Assembly: GCA_030068145.1 (NCBI GenBank)
Contig: JAPJBO010000114.1
Coordinates: forward strand, 190,001 to 254,000
Reading direction: 5' to 3'
DNA length: 64,000 bases
Origin: Diplonema papillatum
Lineage: Eukaryota > Euglenozoa > Diplonemea > Diplonemida > Diplonemidae
The notes under the pieces are model-generated. The model ran no database searches and was not told the origin of the DNA. It was given only the letters and a program-made list of their open reading frames with translations. Below, in pieces: positions 1 to 10,399 of the stretch (positions are counted from its first letter, which is position 1; each line of letters begins with the position of its first letter). The position numbers and the translations under genes were made by a program.

Positions 1-918
1 GCAGCGAGCCCAAACAGAAATGTGTTACTAGAGCGGGAACATCCCTCACAACGAGAAGCGCCGCGCGTGCAACTCTACCCAAGCACTACCGACCACGGGA
101 AGATGCATGACGTACGGACGCGAATCCGAGCACAAACAGCATCGACGCATCGGAAGTGCAAACGGATGGGGCTGCTGCCGTGACGCACGCAAGGCGCAGT
201 GGTCAGTCGGTGCAAGCTTGATGATAGTGATCCAAAGCAAAACAGAGAAAAGCAAGAATAGTTGAGTCGCAGCTCTTGGCAAAGACAGATGGAAAGAAGA
301 AATGTGAAAACGGGGTTTTGCCTAGAGGCTTTTCGTGTTATTCTGCAGATGCTTTGGGCTATCTTTGTGTCTATGCTTTCAGTTGTCTTCTTAACCATGG
401 TTAAGTGCGCAAATGGTGTCAGCCGAAGCTGGTAAAGCTTCGGCGCCGCCCACGTTATGTTTGTTTAGCATTGAGTTCTTTTAAGTACATGAACCACATG
501 GATTAGCATGCACTGGATGTTTAGCAGCGGCTGCCAAACATCCCGTGACACCGTGAAAGTGAGCGTATGCTTCGCGCTCACGAACGGTCCTGCTCTAAGC
601 TCAGTTAGGTTCTCCCGACTCCCCAAATTGTGGTTGGCACAAACTCAAGAGGTCTAGTCAACTATTCCCTGCAGCATACTTTCAAAAAAAGAAGAAACGA
701 ATAAGAGTGCCGCACGGGGAAAATACTCGAGGCCGATCGGTGCTTCAACGTACTCATATATCTGTGTTGCTTGTGGCTGCAGCGCATGTTCTCCTTTGAC
801 TTTGAGTTTCCTCGAGCATTTTCCTGCACAAAGCAGTTTCTTATTCGAAAAAGGAGAAAGCAACAAAAAACTGTACACCGCGAGAGTAGGAGAAGGGAGG
901 TTCTTGTATAGGGTTTAA
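1..918. other. Gene-free stretch with dispersed repeat pieces
   Basis: I see no credible gene; short frames here have no recognisable content. Two pieces recur elsewhere: the stretch around 263-320 and the one around 596-660 resemble 27307-27350 and 27396-27470 in the same order, so this is a diverged copy of one dispersed element. The part around 410-560 (TTTTAAGTACATGAACC, then a GCAGCGGCTGCC block) resembles 34110-34200. Confidence 0.5.
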
Positions 919-997
919 TGGTGTGATCCAAACCAAGTTCTGCCGGGTTTCTGCTGGGTTCTTGGCGACGACTTTCTACCGGGGTCTGGATCACACA
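919..997. mobile_element. Miniature inverted-repeat element, TGGTGTGATCCA ends
   Basis: The ends are TGGTGTGATCCA and its reverse complement TGGATCACACA, 79 bp apart. The inside carries the CCGGGTTT motif that also fills half-copies at about 19456-19530 and 20955-21027. A larger relative with the same ends lies at 39609-39805. No coding capacity. Confidence 0.6.
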
Positions 998-1241
998 ATT
1001 TAAGGTAAAACAGTGGTGTCGCCACTGTTTTGAGGGGGTCATAACGCCCACGTGATAAAGAAAGAAAAACTAGAGTTTTTTTGTTGACTGCACTACCTTG
1101 AACCCAAATAATAGACGTGGTTTCAGGTGGCCGCTTGATCATGATCGGAAGGTCCTACTCGGGCGGTTCAGTTTCTTCACACGTTGCACGTGGCTAAAAA
1201 ATAAGCTCGTCACTCGCACAACCGCGGCTGATACAAAACTA

Positions 1242-1277
1242 ATGATGATGATGGTGATGATGATGATGATGATGATG
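1242..1277. repeat. (ATG)n microsatellite
   Basis: About twelve GAT/ATG triplets in a row with one GGT interruption. No gene spans it. Confidence 0.9.
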
Positions 1278-1854
1278 GGAAGAGAGAGTTGTTTTCGTTG
1301 AACGCAGTGCCTGATCATTTTGTACGTAAAGCTGAATTCAGGACGCAAGTGAAAACGCCACGGTTTGCGGCGACGAGCTTCTCATTTCCGCCAACATTTC
1401 AGGGTTCGGTAAAAAGAAATGCGTAGTTTTTGTTTTATTATCTTGCTACTACGAAAAAGGGGTGGGCGCAGAGCTGCGCATTGACGGGGCATGAAGTCCT
1501 GTGATCGGAAATAGCACTGCCCGGCGCAGTGTACACGCATGAGTGAAATGGAGCGGTAGCGGGTGGGGAAGGGGGGCTACCTCTCGGGGCCTCTGGCGGC
1601 ATCGAGTCTTCCTTTTTTACAGCGGGGACAAAGCCCTGAGGAGCCGTTTGTTCGTTCTTTTCTTTCATGCTCCGGCAGCTGGAGATCCATCCAGGAGACG
1701 GGAGCCAAACTCTACCTGGGGGGGGGCGAGGGGTGTCCCAAGGGAAGTAACCTCGTTCTGTTCAAGTGGTTGGCTGTTCGCGTGAGTGGCCTGCGAAGTG
1801 CACGGGCACCCCCCGCGGTCCTTCCTTGGGTGTGAACGCCAAGGGAATCTCCCG

Positions 1855-2160
1855 GAGTGGTTGATCCTGCCAGTAGTCGTAATTATGCTTGTTTCAAAGA
1901 TTAAGCCGTGCAAGTCTCAGAGTAAATGAATTAACAGTGTGTCTGCAGAGCGGCTAACTCGATTCAACTCTGTGGCCTTAAAACCGCGGGTCGAGGTGGA
2001 TACAATTGACCGAGATAAGAACCAACGCTAGCAATAGCAGCGGTGTGTGGATGAAACAGGTCAATCGAGTGGCTTTTTCGCAACTCTTTTCACTGGTTGA
2101 GGGTTTAAGCCCACAGGCTTTAAGTGAATATGCGTAGTACTAAGCGTAGTTGGATTGATG
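1855..2160 (+). pseudogene. 5' fragment of SSU (18S) rRNA gene
   Basis: The sequence starts with the eukaryotic SSU 5' signature (GTTGATCCTGCCAGTAGTC), then ATTATGCTTGTTTCAAAGAT and TTAAGCC..GCAAGTCTCAGAGTAAATG, in the correct order for the first 100 nt of an SSU gene. Similarity is clear to about 1975; from there to about 2160 it may be a divergent continuation that I cannot verify. A second, minus-strand copy at 36522-36616 shares the same GTCTCAGAGTAAATG..ATTAACAGTG block. It is far too short to be a working rRNA gene. Confidence 0.75.
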
Positions 2161-2335
2161 TTGAGCTGGGTAAACCATGGGACACCCCCAAGGTGGTCCC
2201 GGGGGGTCCCAGGGTCTACCCGGTTGGGCAGATTTTTCCGGGGGTTCTGCGTATACTTTGCAGAATGTCGCTGGTGCTTGCCGCACCTTGGGGTGCTCGA
2301 TACCCAGCTCGACCAATATAGAATGCCGCTGTCAT

Positions 2336-2401
2336 AAGATAGGCCCCAGGACCACCACTGGTGCAGTCACCTGCACCAGTGGTGGTCCTGGGGCCTATCT
2401 T
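2336..2401. repeat. Perfect 31-bp inverted repeat with 4-nt loop
   Basis: Arm 2336-2366 and arm 2371-2401 are exact reverse complements around the loop TCAC. As RNA this would be a very stable hairpin. It lies just downstream of the SSU fragment, in sequence I cannot otherwise assign. Confidence 0.95.
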
Positions 2402-2518
2402 CTACTGACTACCTGGGACACCCCCCCCTGAGTATTCCAGGCTATACCCGGTCCAGTTCAACACTATTCCAATTACGGTAATATGCGACGGGCCGTCATT
2501 CAGTGCGCCCCGCATGGC

Positions 2519-2674
2519 GGAGTACAGCCTCAGAAGCTGGAGTTAAAAGAGGAAGTGCCGTGTCACACCCGAAAAGCGGGTGTGCTGCAACCACAAACGC
2601 GTGGAAGTCCACACCCGAAGCGGCGTGCTTTCTTCAACTCGAGCTTTAGCTCCAGCTTCTGGAGCTGGACTCCA
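2519..2674. mobile_element. Fold-back miniature element, family F, intact copy
   Basis: The left end reads GGAGTACAGCCTCAGAAGCT and the right end is its near reverse complement (CTCCAGCTTCTGGAGCTGGACTCC region). The interior has CACCCGAAAAGCGGGTG hairpin-like pieces. A second copy at 3097-3630 is interrupted by another element. A tiny version lies at about 10370-10405. Confidence 0.7.
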
Positions 2675-2827
2675 CCGTGCAGGATGGTGTTCTTTCAGAG
2701 TTTCGGGTGTCGTCGTATTGGGACCTGATTCTGGGAACGTAGGCGGAGGCTAAATCACCCCCACAAGGCAATTCCTTGGCAGTTCCTTAAGGAAACCCAT
2801 CAAAACCCCCAAACCGCAGCCACAAAT

Positions 2828-2935
2828 TTGTTTGCGCGCACTAGCGGAACTCACCTGCTTTGGTAGGTTTCATGTAGTACGCTGCCAACTACTAACTTTT
2901 AGTACCAACAATGCATTGTTAACACAAAAAAAAAA
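2828..2935. repeat. Dispersed repeat R, copy 1
   Basis: This block of about 105 bp contains GCACTAGCGGAACTCACCTG, a TTTCATGTAGTACGCTGCCA stretch and AACAATGCATTGTTAACAC. It recurs almost unchanged at 21041-21145 and more diverged at 41419-41523. It carries no open frame. Its function is unknown. Confidence 0.8.
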
Positions 2936-3096
2936 AACAGCCCGACTAGGACACAACCACACAGGGAACCCAAAAACATTCGGAACCCCCAGGAAAGTTT
3001 GATCCACACCGGTGTGGGTTGATAAACCGCCCGCAAAACGTGTCAAGGTACGTGGCGGCTGCCCCGTCGTTCGTCGGGAAGCGCCATACTGCACGT

Positions 3097-3630
3097 GAGG
3101 TCCAGCCTCAGAAGCTGGAGTCAAAGAGGGTGTGCCCGAGTCACCCAGGCATCTTGTTAAGAACCATCCATCCATCCATCAGCCGGCTGACCCCCCCCCC
3201 CCCCCCCCCCCCCCCCTCATAGGCTATTTTCACTGTGGAGGGGGGAGACGCTACCTGTCACTCTCTAAGGTGGTCACCACGGTGGGCGGTCAGAAAAAAA
3301 AAATTTTTTTTTTGCCCCAAATACCCCAAATACCACACTTTGGAAAATTTTTGTGGGCACACTTTTGGCAGGGAATTTTGACCATTTCACCATAGAGAAT
3401 TTGACCACCCAGCCTCCAAGGCAACTGCACTGTAGAGGGGGGGGGGTCTGGTTTATCCGGCCATCCGGCCAAAGTGGCTGATCCTTAACAAGAGCGCTGG
3501 AGTCACCGCCCGAACCCGAAAAAGCAGGTGTGCTACAACCTAAACGCGCGCAAATCCACCCGAAAAGCGGGTGCGACGCCCGCTTCTTCAAACGCTTTAA
3601 CTCCAGCTTCTGAAGCTGGACTCCACCGTG
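3097..3630. mobile_element. Family F fold-back element split by element E
   Basis: Outer ends (GGTCCAGCCTCAGAAGCTGG and the matching right end at about 3600-3630) are those of family F seen intact at 2519-2674. The interior is interrupted from about 3153 to 3493 by a different inverted-repeat element (E). This is a nested insertion, so E is younger than F at this site. Confidence 0.65.
3153..3493. mobile_element. Inverted-repeat element E, nested in family F
   Basis: The ends are CTTGTTAAGAACC and GATCCTTAACAAG, inverted relative to each other. Inside are a TCCA microsatellite, a poly-C run of about 26, an A/T-run hairpin and CAACTGCACTGTAGAGGG. This copy is uninterrupted. A second copy, 29050-29301 plus 33575-33650, is split by a DNA transposon, and a reversed end fragment lies at 33893-33940. 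Confidence 0.65.
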
Positions 3631-3644
3631 GGTACCTCTAATAG

Positions 3645-3850
3645 GTGGGATCGCAACGTGCTTGGAATGGGTATGTGCTCAACACCGCACCGGTCCCGTC
3701 TGCGCCGTGTTTCGGTCCTTTAAGCCACGGACACATAAGGCGGACCATCATCACCGCGGAACATGAGCGCCTGCAGACAGGACAGCGGTGTGAGCCTGGT
3801 TTGTCAGGCGGCTGTTCGTAGCTCGTCACAGCCAGGACCACCGGTGCTCC
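3645..3850. repeat. Dispersed repeat family A
   Basis: The core ACGTGCTTGGAATGG is followed by a CTCAACACCGCAC..GTCCCGTCTGCGCC stretch, then a GGCTGTTCGTAGC..GTCACAGCCAGGA tail. Related copies lie near 4533-4660, 19016-19075, 25368-25500 and 48273-48420. The tail of this family is the apparent source of the 182-bp satellite at 4590-5770. Confidence 0.7.
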
Positions 3851-4532
3851 CTTCGGAGGACCAGATTTACCTGCGTTTCGTGTGAGCTACAGCACATTTA
3901 CCCCCTTGATCTTGTAATCTTGTTGCGATAGTGGGGAGTCATCGGCATGCCGTGAGTACCACACGTATCGTATATATTTTGATCTTTCGCAACTGGCGGC
4001 CTCCTCGGGTGTTTCTTACAAAGCAGGTGCTTATACAGCAGAACAACGTTTGTTCGTTGCTAGGTTGGAATGGTTTCCTTCATTCTTTGATGTTATGCGT
4101 GCTGTGGTACAGCCTTCGTTGAAATCGGACTGATCAAGCAGAAGGCAAGAAGATGCTGTGCAACTCCTTTGCGAGAAACAGTCTCGTCGAGCTAAAAGCG
4201 AACGCTCACCCGTAAACCCGCCTCCCGCGTCGAAGAAATCTGAAGTTGTAGGCAGGGCCCAAGTATGTTCTTCGGTTCTCGTTTTCCCCCATCCTTCCTC
4301 CCTTCGTTCCTTTTTACTCTCGTTGGCTGATTTGAAGTATGTTGCCCAGCATATCGCTCGACAAGTTCCCTTAGTTGCTTTGTTTTCTCGGTTTCGCTTT
4401 TAGATTTTGGAGGAAGGGTGTCTTTTTCTCGTTCGTTCCTCCGTATCTCGCTTCTTCGCTGATGCAGGTACATGGATACCTGCGCTTCTGTTGTATGCAA
4501 TGATCGGGGGGGATGTTGTGAGAAAAGCAAGA

Positions 4533-5790
4533 ACGTGCTTGGAATGAATATGAGCTCAACACTCTGCCTGCCCGCAGACAGGACAGCAATGCGAGTCTGT
4601 CGTGTTCAAGCAGCGAAATTGTCGGCTGTTCGTAGCACGTCACAGCCAGGATAATCTGGCATTAGCAAAACTCAGCGTAAGCCACCAGACTAAGTTCGAG
4701 CAGCGAAAAAAAAAAAATTGTCGTGCGGCTGTTCAGCCAGGACAATCTGGCAGTAGCAAAACTCAACGTTAAGTCGTCTGACTTAGTTCGAGCAGCGAAG
4801 TTGTCGGCTGTTCGTAGCACGTCACAGCCAGGATAATCTGGCATTAGCAAAACTCAGCGTAAGCCACCAGACTAAGTTCGAGCAGCGAAAAAAAAAAAAT
4901 TGTCGTGCGGCTGTTCAGCCAGGACAATCTGGCAGTAGCGAAACTCAACGTTAAGTCGTCTGACTTAGTTCGAGCAGCGAAGTTGTCGGCTGTTCGTAGC
5001 ACGTCACAGCCAGGATAATCTGGCATTAGCAAAACTCAGCGTAAGCCACCAGACTAAGTTCGAGCAGCGAAAAAAAAAAAATTGTCGTGCGGCTGTTCAG
5101 CCAGGACAATCTGGCAGTAGCGAAACTCAACGTTAAGTCGTCTGACTTAGTTCGAGCAGCGAAGTTGTCGGCTGTTCGTAGCACGTCACAGCCAGGATAA
5201 TCTGGCATTAGCAAAACTCAGCGTAAGCCACCAGACTAAGTTCGAGCAGCGAAAAAAAAAAAATTGTCGTGCGGCTGTTCAGCCAGGACAATCTGGCAGT
5301 AGCGAAACTCAACGTTAAGTCGTCTGACTTAGTTCGAGCAGCGAAATTGTCGGCTGTTCGTAGCACGTCACAGCCAGGATAATCTGGCATTAGCAAAACT
5401 CAGCGTAAGCCACCAGACTAAGTTCGAGCAGCGAAAAAAAAAAAATTGTCGTGCGGCTGTTCAGCCAGGACAATCTGGCAGTAGCGAAACTCAACGTTAA
5501 GTCGTCTGACTTAGTTCGAGCAGCGAAATTGTCGGCTGTTCGTAGCACGTCACAGCCAGAATAATCTGGCATTAGCAAAACTCAGCGTAAGCCACCAGAC
5601 TAAGTTAGAGCAGCGAAAAAAAAAAAATTGTCGTGCGGCTGTTCAGCCAGGACAATCTGGCAGTAGCAAAACTCAACGTTAAGTCGTCTGACTTAGTTCG
5701 AGCAGCGAAATTGTCGGCTGTTCGTGGCACGTCGCAGCCAGGGCAATCTGGCATTAGCAAAACTCAGCGTAACTAGTCTGACTATGGTTC
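4533..5790. repeat. 182-bp tandem satellite, about 6.5 units
   Basis: From about 4608 the sequence repeats every 182 bp. Each unit holds two related halves of about 91 bp, both with CAGCCAGGA.AATCTGGCA.TAGC.AAACTCA. One half carries an A12 run and a shortened CTGTTC segment. Units differ at only a few positions, so homogenisation is recent. The array grows out of a family A repeat whose end matches the first half-unit. The 62-residue open frame repeated in every unit on the minus strand follows from the 182-bp period and is not evidence of a protein. Confidence 0.9.
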
Positions 5791-6498
5791 GATGCAGCGA
5801 AATGTGAAGTCAGACCACACGCTAAAGTTCAGACCGGACCACAGAAACTCTTACAAGAATGGCAAGGTGCCTTCTTCTGTCGTCCGAACGGGTCGGAAAC
5901 GGAGGTGATGGCCTTCTAGCCAGTCACTTCGGAGAGCAAAAAAACTCGGCGTAGCTGCTTCGACTCCGAATGGAAGGGAGGAAATACATATAGAGGTAAG
6001 GGGCACATACAATACAAACACAATCTCATTTGTTCTTCGCTTACACCACCGTGTGTTGTTTTCTCACACGAGACTTTGACCTGTTGTGTTTGTGTGATTT
6101 GTCGTGCAGGGGGTGGACCTGCAAGACCTCACGTCCGTTCAACACGTGGTTCGGTAGTTACAGCACTTGGGATCCCTTCTGTTCTTTGTCGGGCAGCATC
6201 GTCGAGCATTTCCTTCCAAACTGGCGCTTATGTAAAAAAATCACGAACTGTCGCGGCGCGTCACTTCTACGTCGAAGTAGCTGACTGGGGCCGTTTTTTG
6301 CTGACAGAAATTCGTGTAGGTGTCTCGGGGGTTCGCTTTCGCGGCACCCCCCCTGCTACGTGGAAAAGGCTTTTTCGCTCCATCTTCCGTGGCTGGAGTT
6401 ACTGGGAACCGTGTGGACGTGCTGGTGGTTGATGCAGTACCACACGTTCCCGTTCTTTTTTACGTTTCCGAAGATGTCGTGGGACGTACAGAATGCTG
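5791..6498. other. No gene recognised
   Basis: The stretch holds fragments of dispersed family B (TACAGCACTTGGGATCCC.. around 6160-6240, shared with 34580-34660 and 36450-36490). I see nothing else. Confidence 0.4.
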
Positions 6499-6900
6499 TT
6501 TTTTTTTTTTTTTTTGTGCGGTCGACGATATACGTCGTTCTGATGTCTGACGACTTTGTTTCTTTGCTTGCTTTGTTTTCCTTGTGGACCTTTTATTTCC
6601 TCCTTTCAAACTAAAACTTCTTCCTTTAGGACAATCCCTTCTCACCAATCAGTTTACTCCCTTTTGCAAATAGAAATTCAGCCAGGTGGCCCATTCTGAC
6701 GCTTTGTCTCCTTTTTTCCTTTTTTTGACCTTTTGTTGGTTTTGTGAGCCTTTTGTAGAGTTAAAGTTTTTCTTTGTGCGGTCGGCAAAGTTACGCCGTT
6801 CTGACGGCTGTTTTCCCTTTCTCGTAGTACTAGTTCCTTTTCGTTCCTTTCTCAGTCGTTTGGACAATCTCTGCTCCCATTCAGATTACTCCCTTAAACC
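6499..6900 (-). pseudogene. 3' fragment of a non-LTR retrotransposon
   Basis: Read on the minus strand, the end of an open frame gives DKASEWATWLNFYLQKGVN followed by a stop at 6649. This matches the C-terminus of the complete LINE ORF2 at 53871 (DKAAEWANWLRSELSTR). Downstream comes a 3' UTR that ends in about 18 A (T run at 6499-6517). Two direct repeats of a CAGAACG.CG..ACCGCACAAA block (about 6510-6545 and 6768-6805) suggest an internal duplication. Only the last few codons and the 3' UTR survive. Confidence 0.6.
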
Positions 6901-6904
6901 ACAA

Positions 6905-7110
6905 GTGGGCGGTGGTGTACGTTCCACCCAGGGCTTACGCTCCGTTTTCGGCCTCAGAGAAGATACGTGTGGTCGACATGTGGGCGTTCAAGGTTCGAGG
7001 GGGGAGCCCCCTTTCCCCCTATGTGCGGCGGGCAACAGAAATAGCCTCACTACTGGCCTTGGCGACACCTGGCTGTGCGGCCTTGGCGACTTGTGGACCT
7101 AGAGCAGGTG
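6905..7110. repeat. Dispersed repeat family D, uninterrupted copy
   Basis: It contains CAGGGCTTACGCTCCGTTTT, AAGGTTCGAGGGGG, CTATGTGCGGC and GGCGACACCTGGCTGTG in order. The same order is seen at 25755-25880 continuing at 26810-26880 (interrupted by an inverted-repeat element), and reversed at 61640-61790. This copy serves as the empty-site reference for the element at 25879-26812. Confidence 0.7.
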
Positions 7111-7434
7111 CAGGGGGCAGGTCTTGCTTCACTTTCCTCTTCTATGGAGACCCGCCCCCGGCATCCCGACTGTCCAATCACGGTCGTGAAAGGTTTGCGC
7201 CTATTGTGATGAGGTGGTTGACCAGCCTTGTACACAACACGGCTACACGAGTAAGAAATCCAAGAACATTTCCGGAGTTGGGGCTTGCACTGATAAACGA
7301 AGCAACGGACGATCAGCATCAACTGACCAAAGGTGATGAAAATGATAAGGCGAAAGTTTCTTGTTCTTCGCGTGTACGGGGTAGAAACCTCTCTGGGGGG
7401 GGGTTTCCGGTAATAGCACTTTTTTCTAGCGTTA
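7111..7434. other. No gene recognised
   Basis: Open frames across this stretch have no recognisable domain and run through repeat family D on one side. I see nothing else. Confidence 0.35.
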
Positions 7435-7690
7435 TTTGTGGATTAGAAGGTCGGTATTTTAAAGTCTCCGGTTGACCGTAGAGGCTTGAGTATGGCGGGG
7501 GTTGAGAAAAGTGAGAGGGTGCAGCTCGTTTCGGGTGTTGTGTCACTCCGTTGTGAAACCTTGTGAAGTCCCCTAACGCGTTTAGGGGGTGCTTGGGATT
7601 GGGTAGGGTGTGGTCGTTCTGCTACGGCGTGAAAAGCCAGGAAGTTTCGACGCTAATCTTCGACTCTTTTCGTTGGCTTCGTTTCTAGAC
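7435..7690. repeat. Dispersed repeat shared with 38795-38960
   Basis: GTTATTTGTGGATTAGAAGG through GCTACGGCGTGAAAAGCCAG and CGACGCTAATCTTCGACTCT occur in both places. The copy here has about 70 extra bases between TCTCCGGTTGA and AACCTTGTGAAG that are absent at 38846, which marks an insertion here or a deletion there. Confidence 0.75.
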
Positions 7691-8059
7691 TGTTTCTTGT
7701 AGTAAGCGGTCGGGTTTTTGAAGTCTCCGTTTCTCTTTCATGTGCAACCGTTGTTCCGGAAATGTTCCCGTCAGTACAGATGTACTGATAAAATACTCGA
7801 GGGACTGCCTTGTGCTCATTCGAAGGAGGCTAGAGGGGGAGAAAACAATACAACTACAAAGTGGGTCGTTTTTAGAGTTATAGTTCGCTTGAGAAGCCGG
7901 GATTTTAGAGTCTCCGGGTGACCTTCGTCGAATGGGTTCTTTTAAAGCTAATACGTACTGGGGGGGGGGGCATGCATGGCTTCTTTCGTGTACACTTTAT
8001 TTGCTCGCTTAGACGAGTCAGGTTCGAAACAATTTGTGACCGACACCAAGTTCTCGCCA

Positions 8060-8235
8060 GGATAGGTGAGTGCTCTTGGGCTCCCCACGTCTACGCGCCC
8101 GCCACTAAACCCAGATTTACATGTGTTTCGTGTGGGCTACAGCACATTTACCTCCTTTGATCTATCGCAACTGGCAGTCTCCTCAAGCATTTCCTACAAA
8201 GCAGGTGCTTATACAAAAAAAAAAAAGAAGAAGAA
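8060..8235. repeat. Dispersed repeat family B
   Basis: It contains TTTCGTGTGGGCTACAGCAC, TCGCAACTGGCAGTCTCCTC and ACAAAGCAGGTGCTTATAC ending in an A run. Close copies are at 49300-49440 (same strand), 35690-35870 (reversed) and more diverged at 3870-4040. The A-run end suggests a retroposed origin, but no promoter or target duplication is clear. Confidence 0.6.
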
Positions 8236-8620
8236 CCGTGTGGAAATCCGCACCTTCCACACGGATGGAGCGTAAGCCCTGGTTCCACCCCCCGGCAGTG
8301 TTGTTCGCCTTCCGAAAACTACTTCCCGCAGCCGATGGGCTCTCCCCATCAGTAGGGTAAACCCAACCTGCTGGAGGTCAGAAGGTCTTCCCCATCTGTC
8401 AACAAAGACAGCGCATGTAGCCACAGGTATGAAGCGTTGTATTAGAAGACGGCAGAGGGCGGACTTGTTCTGACAGACGCGAGCTGCCAGCCGACGTGCC
8501 CAGCTGCTGCGGAAGAATCGTGGTGCAGGTGTCCGGACGGAATCCTGCAGGTGAGCTGGGCGAGTCACAGCGTGGAGAGGGAGCTATGCGTCCAGATCCA
8601 TACACGCGACCCTATTGTCA

Positions 8621-8815
8621 GTACCATGCAGGGTCAAAACCTTGTGTCTTTTTTGGAAATGGCCTAAAAAATCTTTCCGGAAAAAATTTGGGTTTTTTTG
8701 AAGTTTAAAATTTTTGAACAAAAAACTGCGGTAATTTTTGAGGAAGTTGAGCGCGGGGCCATCGGCCCCGCGGGAGCGTTTTAAAAAGACACAAGGTTTT
8801 GACCCTGCATGGTAC
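8621..8815. mobile_element. 195-bp miniature element with perfect 33-bp inverted ends
   Basis: The first 33 bases (starting GTACCATGCAGGGTCAAAAC) are exactly repeated as the reverse complement at 8783-8815. The inside is AT-rich with a GCGGGGCC..GGCCCCGC hairpin at about 8753-8772. The outer four bases GTAC are self-complementary, so they could be either the end of the element or a 4-bp target duplication. The perfect ends imply a young insertion. Confidence 0.85.
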
Positions 8816-9003
8816 AGCGGTGCCGTGTGGTCAAGAAGGCAGAGTATGCACGCACGAGGCTGGCCGTGAGCGAGCCTTTCTGTATGACGAGTGGATGGGG
8901 GAACGTGCTCGGAATGGATCTGGCAAAAAATGCCAAAAGGCGGAGGAGAGGGTTCCGGCAGAAAAATTCTGGCGTATACGTATAAGTAAAGGGGGGGGGG
9001 GGG

Positions 9004-9135
9004 GTCGAATAATAACACTGTGTTGATTTGTCGAATAATAAAAAAAGTTCCGGGTAGCCGAACAGTAGCAGGATCAAATAGTGGTCGTGTTTTTTAGACA
9101 ACCAGACGTGTGTCAAATAACTGTTATTATTCGAC
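9004..9135. mobile_element. Miniature inverted-repeat element, GTCGAATAATAACA family, copy 1
   Basis: The ends are GTCGAATAATAACA and its complement at 9122-9135. The inside shares CTTGTCGAATA.TAAAAAA, TTCCGGG and GAACAG.AGCAGG with the second copy at 39115-39242. It is not coding. Confidence 0.75.
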
Positions 9136-9439
9136 CCCTCCCCTTTACGATTGCTGCGCACGTGGGAAACTTTTATATTTTCTTCCTGAGCGCAGCGCCC
9201 CGTTTCTCTGGGTTTTGAGGTCTCTATTGGCTAGGTAAGTCACATACCCGACATGCATCGTACTTTTTCTGAACCACAATATTACTACCCACACCAGCTC
9301 GCAGCCAGGACCACCCGTGCCTCGAGTGCACAGGTGAAACCGTCTGGCTTTCAAAATCCGAGTAATCACCCCGAACCTGGTTGGAGTTGTCCTCCGTGGG
9401 CTGCAGAATACCGGGTGCCCAGGAAAAACATCAGAAACC

Positions 9440-9625
9440 CCGACGGGGCGTCACCAGAAATCCAAAACTTGAAACCTACCACTCAGCTGCCCATAAAATG
9501 CTCTGAAAGGGCGGGAAAAGTGGTCGGACGCTCGTTTAGGCTGAGATGATGGCTGCAGAATGCGAAAACAAGGCAAAATCACCTCCACAAGCCAATTCCT
9601 TCGTGCAAATTAGGCAGGTATGACA
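9440..9625. repeat. Dispersed repeat C, reversed copy at 27870-28000
   Basis: ACTTGAAACCTACCACT, TAAAATGCTC, GGTCGGACGCTCGTTTAGGC and GGCTGCAGAATGC occur here. They recur as the reverse complement at 27880-27990. No open frame is conserved between the copies. Confidence 0.65.
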
Positions 9626-10399
9626 CCTGGAGTATTTTCCGGCTCCGTAGGTTGATAACAGTTGCTGTTTTGGGCGTCAAATGTCAAAGAACCAGCTGGT
9701 TTCGAGCGATTCGTTGAAAAGCGCAGAGTGCGGTGAGCACGCGCACGTACGGGATCGGCACTGCGACGAGCACGAAGCCATCCCGCAAGGACAGAGCACA
9801 GGATGCAGGACGGTACTCGCCTCGACTGATGAGACGCGGCACCGCGAACAGGGGAAAAATCCTAATCACTGCCTTTCACGCATTTTTGATGCCACCATCA
9901 AGTCTGTAGGTGTCGTTGTATTCGGGTCTGGTCTCTGGGGTGGGTCTGGGAAAATAGGGGAGGTTAAGAGAGTCTGCGGTGATCTCCGTCGGTCGGGTAG
10001 TATTTTATGCTACCATGTGTCTTTGTATCACACTGCACACACACTTATACACGCATTCATGTGAAGAGGTGGGGGGGGGGGTGTTTTTTTCCCGTACCCC
10101 TCCCCCGCAACGACGGCAAAGGTGACTGCTGACTCCTTTCATGGGCAGGTTGTTCTCTGCCGGCGGAAGTTGGTTGGATGAGCTGTATTTTTTCCGGGGT
10201 TTTTTTTTTTTTTTTCTTCTTTTTTTTCTCCTTCCTGATACGCAGTCACACTTTCCTTCTTCCCACCCCCCCTCCCGACTTTCGTCCTGGTTAGCTGCGC
10301 GGGAGTTTCTCCCTGCGTTTTGTTTGGTGTTGGAAGGCTCGTCGAGATAAAGCGTGCACGGTGGAACCCAGCCTCAGAAAGCTTGGCTAGGCTGGACTC
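9626..10399. other. No gene recognised
   Basis: A 127-codon frame at 9681 has no recognisable content. A T-rich run lies at 10199-10230 and a mini copy of family F at about 10370-10405. Confidence 0.4.

Noticed and set aside
4662-5578. Five identical 62-codon frames in tandem on the minus strand
   Set aside because: They follow from a 182-bp satellite whose period keeps the same stop positions. The unit is built from non-coding dispersed repeat, and the frame includes the poly-A run.
6912-7475. 187-codon plus-strand frame
   Set aside because: It overlaps dispersed repeat family D, whose other copies do not keep the frame.
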